From Psychrobacter sp. AH5 (GTDB lineage: Bacteria > Pseudomonadota > Gammaproteobacteria > Pseudomonadales > Moraxellaceae), in the NCBI RefSeq assembly GCF_040371085.1, contig NZ_JAMBMT010000001.1, forward strand, positions 2,666,001 to 2,730,000: a stretch of DNA of 64,000 nt, given 5' to 3'. Under the pieces are notes generated by a model that made no database searches, was not told where the DNA came from, and worked only from the letters and a program-made list of their open reading frames with translations. This document shows positions 1 to 9,951 of this stretch, piece after piece (the stretch's first letter is position 1; each line of letters opens with the position of its first letter). The position numbers were made by a program, and so were the translations under genes.

Positions 1-429
1 CTCTCTGGTCGTAAATTGTTTGCCAATGTCTCCTATCTTGGCCGTTTCCATGATCAGGTGAGTGTGCTTGCAGAAGGTTATGAGCGACCCGCTTTTCACT
101 TCTTTAGTCCGGGTAAAAACCGCTTTTCAAAATTGCCAATCTACATCTCGCAATTTTTTAAGAAAAAATACAACTTTACCACTACTACTAATGGCTCACC
201 GCGAGCAATGGTGCCAATCGGTATCTACGAAGAGATCATGCCACAAGACTATCTGCCAACGCAGCTATTACGCGCGCTGATTATTGAAGATATGTTGACG
301 GCTGTTGATTTGGGCGTACTTGAATTAGACGAAGAAGATTTGGCCTTGTGCACCTTTGTCTCTCCCGGTAAATATGAATACAGCGATATTTTGCGTGATA
401 ATTTAACGCGCATTGAGCTGGAGGGCTAA
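1..429 (+). CDS. nqrA: Na+-translocating NADH:quinone reductase subunit A, C-terminal part
   Basis: The reading frame is open from base 1 and ends at a TAA at 427-429, so only the last 142 residues are visible. NqrA is the peripheral quinone-interacting subunit of the Na+-NQR complex on the cytoplasmic side of the inner membrane. The visible part matches the C-terminal domain of the family (the [10 protein letters not shown] and [13 protein letters not shown] stretches), and the frame is followed 5 bases later by nqrB, as in other nqr operons. Identification rests on this similarity and on the downstream nqrBCDEF order. The N-terminus and operon promoter lie outside the window. Confidence 0.95.
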   Translation, partial: LSGRKLFANVSYLGRFHDQVSVLAEGYERPAFHFFSPGKNRFSKLPIYISQFFKKKYNFTTTTNGSPRAMVPIGIYEEIMPQDYLPTQLLRALIIEDMLTAVDLGVLELDEEDLALCTFVSPGKYEYSDILRDNLTRIELEG

Positions 430-434
430 CCACG

Positions 435-1670
435 ATGAAATTTTTACACAATATGTTCGATCGTATGGAGCCGTCCTTCACTAAGGGTGGCAAACACGAG
501 AAGTATTATGCCATCTTTGAGATGTTCGATACGTTTTTGCGTCAACCAAGCTCAACCACTTTTACCTCCTCGCATGTGCGTGACGGTATCGATCTAAAAC
601 GTATTATGATCACCGTTTGGTTATGTACTTTTCCAGCGATGTTTTTTGGGATGTATAACGTTGGTCATCAAGCGCTCACCGCTATCTCGCAGTTGGGTCT
701 AGAGCCTGATGGCTGGCGCACGATTATCACCGGTATGGCAGGCTATGACCCCAATAGCATTTGGGCCAGTTTCGTCTACGGGGCGATGCAGTTTTTACCG
801 ATATACATTGTCACCTTTGCAGTCGGTATCACTTGTGAGATTATCTTTGCGGTCACTCGTGGTCATGAAGTCAACGAAGGTTTCTTTGTGACCTCGGTAC
901 TCTACGCGCTAATCATGCCGCCCGATATTCCTTTATGGCAAGTGGCCTTGGGAATTATCTTCGGTGTCGTTGTCGCCAAAGAAGTATTCGGTGGTACGGG
1001 TAAAAACTTCTTGAACCCTGCCTTATCAGGACGAGCGTTCTTGTACTTTGCTTATCCTGCGTATATGTCAGGCGATTCGGTATGGACAGCAGTAGACGGT
1101 TTCTCAGGCGCGACGCCACTTGGCCTAGCTGCTTTAGGGGTTAGTCCAGATCAGTTCGTTGATGTCTATGGCCGCGCGATTACTTGGAGTGATGCTTTTT
1201 TTGGCAACATCCAAGGTAGTGTCGGCGAAGTGTCGACTTTAGCTATTTTGATCGGTGCGGTGTTCTTATTATGGACGCGTATTGCTTCATGGCGCATTAT
1301 GGCCGGTTGTGTCCTTGGCTTGATTGCCACTTCACTGGTCTTCAATATGATTGGCTCAGAGGATAACTTAATGATGGAGATGCCTTTTTATTGGCATCTA
1401 GTGATCGGCGGCTTCGCCTTTGGTGCCGTCTTTATGGCGACTGATCCTGTTTCGGCTGCTCATACTAATAAAGGCCGCTGGGCTTATGGGATCTTGATTG
1501 GTTTTATGACCGTTCTTATCCGTGTCGTCAACCCTGCCTTCCCAGAGGGCATCATGCTTGCCATTTTATTTGCTAACTTATTTGCGCCATTGTTTGACTA
1601 CTTTGTCACGCAAGCCAATATTAAGCGCCAAACCGCACGGAGGGTTCGTTATGTCCAAGCCCAAAAGTAA
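435..1670 (+). CDS. nqrB: Na+-NQR subunit B, membrane subunit carrying covalent FMN
   Basis: 411 residues, the usual length. NqrB is a polytopic inner-membrane subunit that carries FMN and forms much of the Na+ path. Multiple hydrophobic segments run from about residue 55 to 395. The flavinylation motif SGAT is present, with the acceptor Thr at residue 227 (GFSGATPLG); in the family this Thr is phosphoester-linked to FMN by ApbE, which is encoded 4.6 kb downstream. A good ribosome site (GGAGGG) lies at the nqrA stop. The 3' end overlaps the nqrC start by 20 bases, which suggests translational coupling. Confidence 0.97.
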   Translation: MKFLHNMFDRMEPSFTKGGKHEKYYAIFEMFDTFLRQPSSTTFTSSHVRDGIDLKRIMITVWLCTFPAMFFGMYNVGHQALTAISQLGLEPDGWRTIITGMAGYDPNSIWASFVYGAMQFLPIYIVTFAVGITCEIIFAVTRGHEVNEGFFVTSVLYALIMPPDIPLWQVALGIIFGVVVAKEVFGGTGKNFLNPALSGRAFLYFAYPAYMSGDSVWTAVDGFSGATPLGLAALGVSPDQFVDVYGRAITWSDAFFGNIQGSVGEVSTLAILIGAVFLLWTRIASWRIMAGCVLGLIATSLVFNMIGSEDNLMMEMPFYWHLVIGGFAFGAVFMATDPVSAAHTNKGRWAYGILIGFMTVLIRVVNPAFPEGIMLAILFANLFAPLFDYFVTQANIKRQTARRVRYVQAQK

Positions 1671-2568
1671 TAATGCAAAAACCATCAGCGTAGCATTAAC
1701 GTTATGCTTAGTTTGCTCAGTATTGGTCTCCGCCGTAGCGGTAGGCCTAAAACCGGCGCAAGTTGAAAACGCTCGCTTAGATCGTAATAAAAACATCTTA
1801 GTCGCTGCTGGCATGTATGACGCCGAAAAAGATACTGCCACTGATGTTGCCGAACGTTTTAAAGACTTTGATGTCGAAATCGTTGACTTAAGTGCTGGTA
1901 ACTACTTAGATGACAATCAACTCATAGATGTTGGTATTGCCGATCGCAATGAATATGATGCTAGCCAAGCCACCAAAAACCAGGCACTAAGCAATGATTT
2001 AGGCGCTAATGATCCAGCGGGTATTGGCCGTGTACCTAAGTACGCCAAAGTTTATGTCAAAAATGATGAGGCCGGACAGCCTGAAATGGTAGTACTGCCC
2101 ATCCAAGGCTACGGTCTATGGGGCACAATCTATGGCTTCTTAACGCTTGAGAGTGATATGAATACCATCAAAGGTATCAGCTTTTATGAGCATAAAGAAA
2201 CCCCAGGCCTAGGCGCTCGTATCGAAGAGCCTGAATGGCGCGCTAAGTGGAGCGGTATTCACTCTTACGATGAAAGCGGCGCGGTCGCAACCGGCGTCAC
2301 CAAAGCGGGTAACCCAAAAGAGAACTGGGTTGATGGTATCAGTGGTGCGACTCTAACAGGCCGCGGCGTCAGTAATATGATTCAGTTTTGGCTTGGCGAT
2401 CAAGGCTATAAGCCTTATCTAGATGCGCTACGTCAAGAAAGCGGCGAGAGCATCGATAACGCGGATACTCAAGCGGCTAAAGCTTCTAATAATTTAAACA
2501 CTGATCAAGCGCAACCGACAACCGAGCTGGCAGCAAAACTACCAGTAGCAAACGGCAAGGAGGCATAA
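1651..2568 (+). CDS. nqrC: Na+-NQR subunit C, FMN-carrying subunit
   Basis: NqrC has one N-terminal transmembrane segment (residues about 12-32) and a periplasmic FMN domain. The frame is open further upstream to 1522, but ATG 1651 is chosen because CGGAGG precedes it by a few bases and the protein then begins with a short basic stretch before the membrane anchor, as in the family. That gives 305 residues. The flavinylation motif SGATLTGRG is present with acceptor Thr234. The C-terminal 45 residues after the FMN domain are Gln/Ala/Asn-rich and look like a species-specific tail. Confidence 0.95.
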   Translation: MSKPKSNNAKTISVALTLCLVCSVLVSAVAVGLKPAQVENARLDRNKNILVAAGMYDAEKDTATDVAERFKDFDVEIVDLSAGNYLDDNQLIDVGIADRNEYDASQATKNQALSNDLGANDPAGIGRVPKYAKVYVKNDEAGQPEMVVLPIQGYGLWGTIYGFLTLESDMNTIKGISFYEHKETPGLGARIEEPEWRAKWSGIHSYDESGAVATGVTKAGNPKENWVDGISGATLTGRGVSNMIQFWLGDQGYKPYLDALRQESGESIDNADTQAAKASNNLNTDQAQPTTELAAKLPVANGKEA

Positions 2569-2569
2569 C

Positions 2570-3241
2570 ATGGCTGATGTAAAAAGCATTTTAACCACGC
2601 CTATTTTTGATAATAACCCTATCGGTTTGCAAATATTAGGTATTTGTTCGGCACTAGCGGTAACCACTAGCATGTCCAATGCTATGGTTATGTGTGTGGC
2701 GCTGACTCTAGTAACCGCATTTTCGAGCTTTTTTATCTCGATTATTCGTAAACAAATCCCCTCTAGTATCCGTATTATTGTGCAGATGACCATTATCGCT
2801 TCCTTAGTTATCTTGGTCGATCAGGTACTAAAAGCGGTCGCTTATGATGTTAGTAAAGGGCTATCGGTATTCGTTGGCTTGATTATTACCAACTGTATCG
2901 TTATGGGCCGTGCCGAAGCGTTTGCTATGAGCAATCCACCGATACCGAGCTTTTTGGATGGTATTGGTAACGGTCTAGGCTACTCTGCGGTACTGTTATT
3001 CGTTGCCACTATTCGTGAGCTGCTGGGCGCGGGTACTTGGTTTGGTATCACTATTTTGCAGCCGGTTACCGATGGCGGTTGGTATTTACCAAACGGTCTA
3101 TTATTATTGCCACCTTCAGCCTTCTTCATCATCGGCTTATTTATTGCGATTGTGCGTATCTGGAAACCAGAGCAAATCGAAGAAGCTGATTTTGTGATGA
3201 AGCCGCAGTCTAAAGGCATGGCACAAGGAGGCGGTCACTAA
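2570..3241 (+). CDS. nqrD: Na+-NQR subunit D
   Basis: 223 residues, almost entirely hydrophobic with about six membrane segments. NqrD and NqrE are homologous inverted-topology membrane subunits that hold the intramembrane Fe centre of Na+-NQR. The family's conserved Cys lies in the [13 protein letters not shown] stretch near residue 110, and the [11 protein letters not shown] motif is also visible. The start follows nqrC by one base with AAGGAGG just upstream. Its stop overlaps the nqrE start (the A of the stop is the A of ATG). Confidence 0.97.
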   Translation: MADVKSILTTPIFDNNPIGLQILGICSALAVTTSMSNAMVMCVALTLVTAFSSFFISIIRKQIPSSIRIIVQMTIIASLVILVDQVLKAVAYDVSKGLSVFVGLIITNCIVMGRAEAFAMSNPPIPSFLDGIGNGLGYSAVLLFVATIRELLGAGTWFGITILQPVTDGGWYLPNGLLLLPPSAFFIIGLFIAIVRIWKPEQIEEADFVMKPQSKGMAQGGGH

Positions 3242-3849
3242 TGGGACATTATGTTAGTTTATTTATAACCTCAGTCTTTATTGAAAATATGGCACTAGCC
3301 TATTTTTTAGGCATGTGTACCTTTTTGGCAGTTTCTAAAAAGGTCTCAACCGCTATTGGTCTTGGGGTTGCTGTTATTGTAGTAATGGCCATTACCGTAC
3401 CGCTAAATAACTTACTGTTTCAGTTCATCCTAAAAAGCGGAGCGCTAGCTTGGGCCGGCTTCCCTGATATTAACTTAAGCTTCTTAGGACTACTCAGTTA
3501 TATCGGTCTTATTGCCGCTACTGTACAGATTTTAGAGATGTTCTTAGATAAGTTTGTGCCCTCACTTTATAACGCTTTAGGGGTGTTTTTACCACTAATC
3601 ACCGTTAACTGTGCTATTTTGGGCGGCGTACTATTTATGGTAGAGCGTGATTATAACTTTAGTGAGTCTGTCGTTTACGGTGTCGGTGCAGGTTTTGGTT
3701 GGGCAATCGCTATTGTCGCCCTAGCTGGTATTCGTGAAAAGCTTAAGTACTCGGACATTCCAGGTCCTTTGCAAGGCTTAGGCATCACCTTTATCACCGT
3801 TGGACTGATGTCGCTTGGCTTTATGTCATTCGGCGGTATGTCAATTTAA
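3241..3849 (+). CDS. nqrE: Na+-NQR subunit E
   Basis: 202 residues with six predicted membrane segments; paralogue of NqrD and partner in the intramembrane Fe site. The second conserved Cys is in VNCAILGG near residue 122, and [14 protein letters not shown] near residue 15-27 carries the first. It is translationally coupled to nqrD by a one-base overlap, with AAGGAGG ahead of the start. It is followed by a 113-base gap before nqrF, the only sizeable gap inside this part of the operon. Confidence 0.97.
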   Translation: MGHYVSLFITSVFIENMALAYFLGMCTFLAVSKKVSTAIGLGVAVIVVMAITVPLNNLLFQFILKSGALAWAGFPDINLSFLGLLSYIGLIAATVQILEMFLDKFVPSLYNALGVFLPLITVNCAILGGVLFMVERDYNFSESVVYGVGAGFGWAIAIVALAGIREKLKYSDIPGPLQGLGITFITVGLMSLGFMSFGGMSI

Positions 3850-3900
3850 GCGGTAGATCATACTAGCTATATGAGCTATTTAACTCATTTATTAGGTAGA

Positions 3901-3934
3901 GGCTTGCAGACAAAAAGCAGTATTGCTGCAAGCC
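3901..3934 (+). other. intercistronic hairpin between nqrE and nqrF
   Basis: A perfect 9-bp inverted repeat (GGCTTGCAG at 3901-3909, CTGCAAGCC at 3926-3934) encloses a second, overlapping small hairpin (AGCA/TGCT at 3917-3928). There is no T-tract after it, so it is unlikely to be a terminator. It could be a transcript-processing or stability element that sets the nqrF level apart from nqrA-E. That role is an inference. Confidence 0.5.
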
Positions 3935-3962
3935 CCTACTCCATAGATTAAGGATACCTACC

Positions 3963-5198
3963 ATGGATTATGCTACGGCAATTGGTGGCGTTGCTATGTT
4001 CACTGTGATCATTATGGGGCTAGTCGCTATTATTTTAGCGGCGCGCTCTAAATTGGTCAGCTCAGGCGATGTCACTATCCATATTAATGATAATCCCGAT
4101 AATGATGTTGTGACCCCTGCCGGTGGTAAATTACTACAAACCTTAGCTAGTGAAGGTATATTTTTATCTTCAGCTTGTGGCGGCGGTGGTACTTGCGCAC
4201 AATGTCGCTGCCGTGTCATCGAAGGCGGCGGCTCTATTTTGCCGACCGAAGAGGGTTATTTTACCCAAGGTGAGATTCGCAACCACATGCGTCTTGCTTG
4301 TCAGGTCGCGGTCAAGCAAGATATGAAAATTGAGATTGACCCTGAATTTTTTGATGTACAAAAGTGGGAATGTGAAGTTATCTCTAACGATAACGTTGCT
4401 ACCTTTATCAAAGAATTGGTACTAAAAATTCCAGAGGGCGAAGAGGTAAACTTCCGGGCAGGCGGTTATGTGCAGTTAGAAGCGCCGCCGCATGAAGTCC
4501 ATTATAAAGACTTTGATATCGCAGAAGAGTATAGAGAGGATTGGGAAAAATTTGGTATCTTCGATTACGTCTCAAAAGTCGATGAGCCAGTGATTCGTGC
4601 TTATTCAATGGCGAATTATCCAGAAGAAAAAGGCCTCATCAAGTTTAATATTCGTATCGCCAGCCCTCCGCCACGTGGCCCTGCAGGTATACCGCCAGGT
4701 AAAATGTCTTCTTGGACATTTAGCTTAAAACCTGGTGATAAAGTAACAGTATCTGGCCCTTACGGTGAATTCTTTGCTAAAGACACCGATGCGGAGATGA
4801 TCTTCGTTGGTGGCGGTGCAGGTATGGCTCCTATGCGCTCGCATATCTTTGATCAGCTCAAACGTCTAAAAACTGATCGCAAAATCAGCTTTTGGTACGG
4901 TGCTCGTTCTATTCGTGAGATGTTCTATGTTGAAGACTACGATCAGCTAGCAGAAGAGTTCGATAATTTTGAGTGGCATGTGGCCTTGTCAGATCCTTTA
5001 CCAGAAGATAATTGGAATGGTTATACGGGCTTTATTCATAACGTGTTACTAGAAGAATATCTCAAAGATCATCCAAACCCAGAAGACTGTGAGTATTATA
5101 TGTGTGGGCCACCGATGATGAACGCTGCTGTCATCGATATGCTGCATAGCATGGGCGTAGAAGATGAAAACATTATGCTTGATGACTTTGGTGGTTAG
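3963..5198 (+). CDS. nqrF: Na+-NQR subunit F, NADH dehydrogenase with 2Fe-2S and FAD
   Basis: 411 residues. NqrF accepts electrons from NADH into FAD and then a 2Fe-2S centre. An N-terminal membrane anchor (residues about 5-28) is followed by a ferredoxin domain with ligands Cys72, Cys78, Cys81 and Cys113. Then comes a ferredoxin-reductase module with the FAD motif RAYSMANY, the nucleotide-binding [12 protein letters not shown] stretch and CGPPMM near the C-terminus. The end MLDDFGG is typical of the family. It is the last gene of the nqr operon; a terminator follows about 55 bases later. Confidence 0.98.
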   Translation: MDYATAIGGVAMFTVIIMGLVAIILAARSKLVSSGDVTIHINDNPDNDVVTPAGGKLLQTLASEGIFLSSACGGGGTCAQCRCRVIEGGGSILPTEEGYFTQGEIRNHMRLACQVAVKQDMKIEIDPEFFDVQKWECEVISNDNVATFIKELVLKIPEGEEVNFRAGGYVQLEAPPHEVHYKDFDIAEEYREDWEKFGIFDYVSKVDEPVIRAYSMANYPEEKGLIKFNIRIASPPPRGPAGIPPGKMSSWTFSLKPGDKVTVSGPYGEFFAKDTDAEMIFVGGGAGMAPMRSHIFDQLKRLKTDRKISFWYGARSIREMFYVEDYDQLAEEFDNFEWHVALSDPLPEDNWNGYTGFIHNVLLEEYLKDHPNPEDCEYYMCGPPMMNAAVIDMLHSMGVEDENIMLDDFGG

Positions 5199-5252
5199 AT
5201 CAGGTGGTTAGATCCAATAGTTAAGCTAATATAATTACACTGTTGCAAATTA

Positions 5253-5279
5253 AGAGTCTCCATTGAGGCTCTTTTTTTA
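5253..5279 (+). terminator. rho-independent terminator of the nqr operon
   Basis: The stem AGAGTCTC / GAGGCTCT (one G-T pair) with a 4-base CATT loop is followed by seven T residues. It sits 55 bases after the nqrF stop. Confidence 0.85.
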
Positions 5280-5381
5280 TGGCTATTATTTGTCATAAAA
5301 ACTATCTCTACAAATTTTACTAGTAATCTTGCGGTAGTGTTATATAGTATTTATTATCGCAAATGATATACAAGGAAGATT

Positions 5382-6182
5382 ATGAAAACCGATTTTAAGG
5401 ACTTAACTATCTGGATCACTGGCGCTTCGAGTGGTTTGGGAGAGGCTTTATCGATTGCCTTTGCCAAAAAAGGCGCGACTATTATCTTGAGCGGTCGCAA
5501 CGAAGACAAATTAGAGCAAGTCAAAAAGCAATGTAAAAAGTCAAAAAATCATCATATAGTTGCCTTTGATATTAGTGATAGCGCACAAAGTAAAGCGGCT
5601 TACCAGAGTGCGATAAATAAAGCCGGCAAAGTTGACTGGCTTATTAATAATGCTGGGGTCTCTCAGCGCTCGCTGATTATGGATACTAGCGAGACGGTTG
5701 AGCGTCAGATTATGGAGCTAGACTACTTTGCGCAAACGCGTCTAACTCGCTTAGTGCTGCCAGAGATGCTCGCTCAAGGCAGCGGTAAAATTGTGATGAT
5801 GTCTAGTATTGCTGGTCTAATCGGCACCCAATATCGCGGCGCCTATAGTGCGGCCAAAGCCGCTATTCACCTTTGGGCCAATAGTCTACGCGCCGAGCTC
5901 TATGATCAAGGTATTGAAGTGGCAACGATATTCCCAGGCTTTATCCAAACTAACGTTTCAATCAACGCTTTGACAGGAGATGGCAGCGCTCAAGGCACTA
6001 TGGATGAAGCGACCAGCAAAGGGCTGACAGCAACTGATTTTGCCAAACAAGTGGTCAAGGCCCTAAGTAAAGGTGAAGAGTACATCATTGTCGGCGGCAG
6101 ACAAGAGAGAATGGCAACTAGAGTCAATCGCTTATCACCGCCTAAGCTTTATAAGCTGATTCGTAAGTCGCAGGTTCGATAG
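5382..6182 (+). CDS. short-chain dehydrogenase/reductase (SDR) family oxidoreductase
   Basis: 266 residues with all classical SDR marks: cofactor motif TGASSGLG at residues 13-20, NNAG near residue 89, a catalytic Ser in VMMSSIAG, and the YSAAK active site with Tyr155 and Lys159. The basic residue after the Rossmann strand (SGRNEDK) suggests NADP(H) preference. The C-terminal basic tail resembles the DHRS7B-like/YqjQ group of SDRs. The substrate cannot be read from sequence. It has its own start context (AAGGAAG before ATG) and stands between two strong intergenic gaps, so it is probably monocistronic. Confidence 0.9.
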   Translation: MKTDFKDLTIWITGASSGLGEALSIAFAKKGATIILSGRNEDKLEQVKKQCKKSKNHHIVAFDISDSAQSKAAYQSAINKAGKVDWLINNAGVSQRSLIMDTSETVERQIMELDYFAQTRLTRLVLPEMLAQGSGKIVMMSSIAGLIGTQYRGAYSAAKAAIHLWANSLRAELYDQGIEVATIFPGFIQTNVSINALTGDGSAQGTMDEATSKGLTATDFAKQVVKALSKGEEYIIVGGRQERMATRVNRLSPPKLYKLIRKSQVR

Positions 6183-6306
6183 CTTTATTTACAGTGATTG
6201 TGCTATAAGCTTTGTCTAAAAGCCGCTAGCTTTTTGCCATAATGATGATTAATAGGGTTTAGGGGTGTAAGATAGGCAGCACTAATTTATATTCCTAACC
6301 TTATTT

Positions 6307-7452
6307 ATGCTGATTACTATTATTCCTATGACAAATTTATCGCTCCGTCCCTCTGTTATAAGCGCTAATAAAATCCTACTGGCTACTGTCAGTACCGCGG
6401 CGCTCCTAAGTCTAAGTGCTTGCCAGCAACCTATATCGGACTACACTACTCTTAGTGGTGAGACCATGGGTACTAGCTATCATATTAGCTATCAGTTGCC
6501 CAAAGATGCTAACGAAGCTGATATTCAAGCAGCAATTGATGAGCGCCTTGAGCAAATCAATGACAGCATGTCTACTTATCAAGATGACTCTACTATCTCT
6601 AAATTTAATCGATTGGCAGCAGACACGCCCATTACTATCGATGCCGATTTTAGTCATGTGCTAGAAGTCTCTAGACAAGTTTACCAGCAGTCAGCCGGTG
6701 CTTTTGATCCGACCGTTATGCCATTGATTGAGATTTGGGGTTTTGGCAGTACGATGACGGTGGAGCGTTTGCAAAGTCCGCCAAGCCCAGCTGAGATTGC
6801 GCAAGCCAAAGCTTTGGTTGACTTCAAAAGCGTGGTACAAGAGGGTGATAGTCTATATAAAACCAAAGACGGCGTAGGCTTAGACTTCTCTGCTGTGGCT
6901 AAAGGCTATGGCGTCGATGTCATTGCTGAGGTGCTCAAAGACAATTATCAGATTGGTAATTATATGGTAGAGATTGGCGGTGAAGTCGCCTCCTCAGGGG
7001 TTAATAGTCAACAGCAGCCTTGGCAAATCGCTATCGACGCTCCTATTGAAGGTAGCACGGTCACTGAGCGTCAAACGATTGCCGCTATTCGCCAGCCTTT
7101 AAATAATAGCAATAAAATGCATTTAGCAACTTCAGGAAACTATCGCAACTCTGTTATCTTCGATGGTAAACGCTACAGCCATACCATAGACCCTACTACC
7201 GGGGAGCCCATTGTAGCAGGCGCGCCATCAGTAACGGTTGCAGCAGAGTCAGTAGCACTAGCTGATGCTTGGGCCACTGCGCTGACCGCTATGCCTTATC
7301 AGCAAGCTTTGGCTACTGCAGAGGCGCAAAATATAGCAGCGATGTTTGTCATTTTGATAAAGCAAGATAATACTAAAGCCGATACTTTAGAGGACTGGCA
7401 AATCGTAGAAAACCTAGCTATGAAAAAACTACGGGCGGATAAGGCCAGTTAA
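6307..7452 (+). CDS. apbE: FAD:protein FMN transferase, lipoprotein
   Basis: 381 residues. ApbE uses FAD to attach FMN covalently to the Thr of SGAT motifs in NqrB and NqrC, both encoded just upstream, and it acts in the periplasm. A signal peptide ends in the lipobox LSAC (Cys39 from the first Met). Family motifs follow: GETMGTSYHI, DFSAVAKGYGVD, VEIGGEVASSG, YSHTIDPTTGEPI and the metal-binding ADAWATAL. ATG 6328 (residue 8) is an equally plausible start; neither has a clear ribosome site. Proximity to nqr supports NQR flavinylation as its job. Confidence 0.95.
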   Translation: MLITIIPMTNLSLRPSVISANKILLATVSTAALLSLSACQQPISDYTTLSGETMGTSYHISYQLPKDANEADIQAAIDERLEQINDSMSTYQDDSTISKFNRLAADTPITIDADFSHVLEVSRQVYQQSAGAFDPTVMPLIEIWGFGSTMTVERLQSPPSPAEIAQAKALVDFKSVVQEGDSLYKTKDGVGLDFSAVAKGYGVDVIAEVLKDNYQIGNYMVEIGGEVASSGVNSQQQPWQIAIDAPIEGSTVTERQTIAAIRQPLNNSNKMHLATSGNYRNSVIFDGKRYSHTIDPTTGEPIVAGAPSVTVAAESVALADAWATALTAMPYQQALATAEAQNIAAMFVILIKQDNTKADTLEDWQIVENLAMKKLRADKAS

Positions 7453-7458
7453 TACTGA

Positions 7459-7485
7459 GCCAGTAGCCAGTAGCCAGTAGCCAGT
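7459..7485 (+). repeat. 7-bp tandem repeat after apbE
   Basis: Three exact copies of GCCAGTA plus a fourth GCCAGTT run head to tail, 7 bases after the apbE stop; a further GCCAGTT overlaps the apbE stop itself. It looks like replication slippage in a short intergenic spacer. Confidence 0.8.
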
Positions 7486-7511
7486 TGATTTTTAAGCATA
7501 AAAAAACCACA

Positions 7512-7543
7512 AACAGTCGATTAATAGATCGGCTGTTTTTTTA
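7512..7543 (+). terminator. rho-independent terminator after apbE
   Basis: The stem ACAGTCGAT / AGATCGGCTGT, with a short AT loop and one wobble or bulge, is followed by seven T residues. It lies 60 bases past the apbE stop. Confidence 0.8.
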
Positions 7544-7690
7544 TATTCTACCTTATATTTTTTGGTAGCTCTCTTATATCTGGCGTTGAATCTTACAGTC
7601 ATCTTACTGTCTGTTTTAACTTAGTAAAAGGCCTACAATGAAGGCTTCAAAGAGAATGTTATCAAAATGTACTTGTACTAAGGATATGAG

Positions 7691-9211
7691 ATGGTTTATA
7701 CCTTGATGGCGCTATTTTTTGTATTCGGCTATATTGCTATCGCTTTAGAGCATAACCTCAATGTAGATAAAGCCGCTTCAGCTCTGCTAACGGCGGTTAT
7801 CGTCTGGACACTATTAGTGATTGGCGCAGATACTTTGCTCGCCAATCAACTCACCGATGGTCTGAATGCCACTACCATACTCAATACTGAACTTCGACAT
7901 CACTTAGCAGAGATTGCTGAGATTTTGTTTTTTTTGATGGGAGCTATGGTTATCGTTGAGTTGGTTGATGCGCATGATGGCTTTGCTGCTATAACCAATC
8001 GCATTCACACTACTAATGCCGTCACCTTGTTATGGACAATTGGCGCGCTCACCTTTTTCTTCTCCGCGCTGCTAGATAACTTAACGACCACTATCGTTAT
8101 GGTGTCATTATTACGCAAATTAGTGGCTGATAAGCAGCTACGCTTGTGGTTTGTAGGTATCGTGGTAGTCTGCGCTAATGCCGGCGGCGCTTGGTCACCG
8201 ATTGGTGACGTGACTACGACTATGCTATGGATCGGTAATCAAATTACCGCCAGTAATATCATTGTGGATTTGATTGTGCCAAGCTTGATTGCCGCTATGG
8301 TACCGCTACTAATATTGACCGTTATGTTTAAAGGTCAAAAGGTGTATAGACCAGAGCCTGCCAAAGCTCCCATCAAGTCGTCGAATATAAACTATCTAGG
8401 TAGCTACAGCGGCGAGATTCAGGCAACTGTCATGACTCAGCAAGGATTAGCAGAGAATAACTTTAGCAGTCTTCCCTCTTCTACCGCTACCGTAGCGATG
8501 ACTGAAGAAGATGAAGATGCCGCCGCACTTGATAGCGTCACTAGTAGAATGCGCATAAGTATTTTGGCATTAGGTTTAGGGGCTTTAGCCTTCGTGCCTG
8601 TATTTAAGACTTTGACACAACTGCCGCCTTATATGGGGGTTTTATTTGGAGTCGGAGTACTTTGGGTGTTTACTGAGCTGGTGCATCGTCATGATAACTG
8701 GCATATCAAGCAGCGTATGACGGTTGTAGGCGTACTGACTCGGGTCGATATGTCGAGTATCTTGTTTTTCTTGGGGATATTATTGGCAGTATCAGCACTA
8801 GCCACTGCAGGTCACTTATTAGATATGGCCACTTGGCTAGATAATACTTTTGGCAACTTATATGTCATTAACGTCCTGATTGGTCTGTTATCATCATTAG
8901 TGGATAACGTGCCTTTAGTAGCGGGTGCGATGAAGATGTACCCATTACTTGCCGACTCTGCTATGGCTAGACTGAGCGGCGGAGAGCTGGCTCGCCAAAG
9001 CCAGTTTTTACAAGATGGCGCATTTTGGCACTTTTTGGCATACTGCGCCGGCGTCGGTGGTAGCTGCTTAATTATCGGCTCAGCGGCAGGCGTGGCGGCT
9101 ATGGGCATGGAGAAGATCTCCTTTATGTGGTATCTCAAGCATATCAGTGGTCTAGCACTTATAGGGTACTTGGCTGGAGCTGCGGCTTACATTATTATTC
9201 ATGTCATCTAG
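7691..9211 (+). CDS. nhaD: NhaD-type Na+/H+ antiporter
   Basis: 506 residues, polytopic inner-membrane protein with about 12 hydrophobic segments. It belongs to the NhaD branch of the ion transporter superfamily, which exports Na+ (and Li+) in exchange for H+. The conserved elements LLDNLTTTIVM near residue 130, NAGGAWSPIGDVTTTMLW near residue 160, SSLVDNVPLVAG near residue 400 and GVGGSCLIIGSAAGVA near residue 455 are present. A hydrophilic loop of about 70 residues (near 215-285, rich in Ser/Thr/Asp/Glu) is longer than I would expect. Placement between apbE and nqrM makes it part of a sodium block with NQR. Confidence 0.95.
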   Translation: MVYTLMALFFVFGYIAIALEHNLNVDKAASALLTAVIVWTLLVIGADTLLANQLTDGLNATTILNTELRHHLAEIAEILFFLMGAMVIVELVDAHDGFAAITNRIHTTNAVTLLWTIGALTFFFSALLDNLTTTIVMVSLLRKLVADKQLRLWFVGIVVVCANAGGAWSPIGDVTTTMLWIGNQITASNIIVDLIVPSLIAAMVPLLILTVMFKGQKVYRPEPAKAPIKSSNINYLGSYSGEIQATVMTQQGLAENNFSSLPSSTATVAMTEEDEDAAALDSVTSRMRISILALGLGALAFVPVFKTLTQLPPYMGVLFGVGVLWVFTELVHRHDNWHIKQRMTVVGVLTRVDMSSILFFLGILLAVSALATAGHLLDMATWLDNTFGNLYVINVLIGLLSSLVDNVPLVAGAMKMYPLLADSAMARLSGGELARQSQFLQDGAFWHFLAYCAGVGGSCLIIGSAAGVAAMGMEKISFMWYLKHISGLALIGYLAGAAAYIIIHVI

Positions 9212-9363
9212 TCTCAGCCTTTTAGCGCCGAAGCTATAAACAGTTGCCGCGCTATCTGACTGATTATTATAGTTATTTCGACAGGCTATTTATGATAGAA
9301 TAAACTATTCATTTATAGCCTGCCTTGTAAGCTAGGCTAAATAAAATAAGCCGAGGTTACCCC

Positions 9364-9609
9364 ATGCTTAGTCAACTCCTTCCCATACTTGCCATTACCT
9401 TTACCGTTTTTGTGTTGTTCTTTTTATTTATGGGTATCGGTTATCTATTCAAAAAACAGCCGCTTAAAGGCTCTTGTGGCGGTGTAGCTAATCTGATGGG
9501 TGATGAGAAGTGCTCGTTTTGCGGTGATGATCCTAATAAATGCGATTCGGTAATCGCTGAGCAGCAACAAACCGCGTTAAAAGCAGCACAGTTAGGCAAA
9601 TCAGTTTAG
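9364..9609 (+). CDS. nqrM: Na+-NQR maturation protein NqrM
   Basis: 81 residues. One N-terminal membrane helix (residues about 5-27) is followed by a small Cys-rich domain with Cys in GSCGG, KC, FCG and NKC, the DUF539/NqrM pattern. NqrM is required for assembling Na+-NQR and is proposed to deliver the Fe between NqrD and NqrE. Here it is separated from the nqr operon by three genes, yet still in the same sodium block. A CCGAGG-type ribosome site lies just upstream, and a very strong terminator follows. Confidence 0.93.
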   Translation: MLSQLLPILAITFTVFVLFFLFMGIGYLFKKQPLKGSCGGVANLMGDEKCSFCGDDPNKCDSVIAEQQQTALKAAQLGKSV

Positions 9610-9951
9610 AGTCGCTATCGTTAGCTGAACACAAAATTGTTTTGAGCTTGGCTTTAGTTACCATACGCTGGTAGTAGCCCACTCAAACTGCTCTTATAAT
9701 AGCCTTAAGCTTAGTTAATAAGCTTAAGGCTATCTTTTTATAAAACGATTCAATTTATAGCGATACTTATCATTTGCTATTTGTATCGTCATACTCGCTG
9801 AATGAATAAATCTATATCTTGCATTCTGCAAGCTTATTTTTAGTGCTACTTTACCACCTTATCGGTGAAAGTTTTCTGGTGTTGTTAAAGGGTGACGGTG
9901 CGCCGCTACTCTTTGATGACGTGTCGTTTTTCTAATATATACAGTGCTGCT
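9610..9951. other. intergenic region between nqrM and the MFS gene
   Basis: It contains the strong nqrM terminator (9699-9739). The rest is AT-rich and probably holds the promoter of the MFS gene, but no clear -35/-10 pair was found. The MFS frame stays open back to a GTG at 9892. Confidence 0.6.
9699..9739 (+). terminator. strong rho-independent terminator after nqrM
   Basis: A perfect 15-bp inverted repeat (9699-9713 and 9719-9733) with a 5-base GTTAA loop is followed by CTTTTTAT. It is one of the longest perfect hairpins in the window. Confidence 0.92.

Noticed and set aside
1522..1650. N-terminal extension of NqrC to 1522
   Set aside because: This region is nqrB coding sequence; a good ribosome site marks 1651 as the start.
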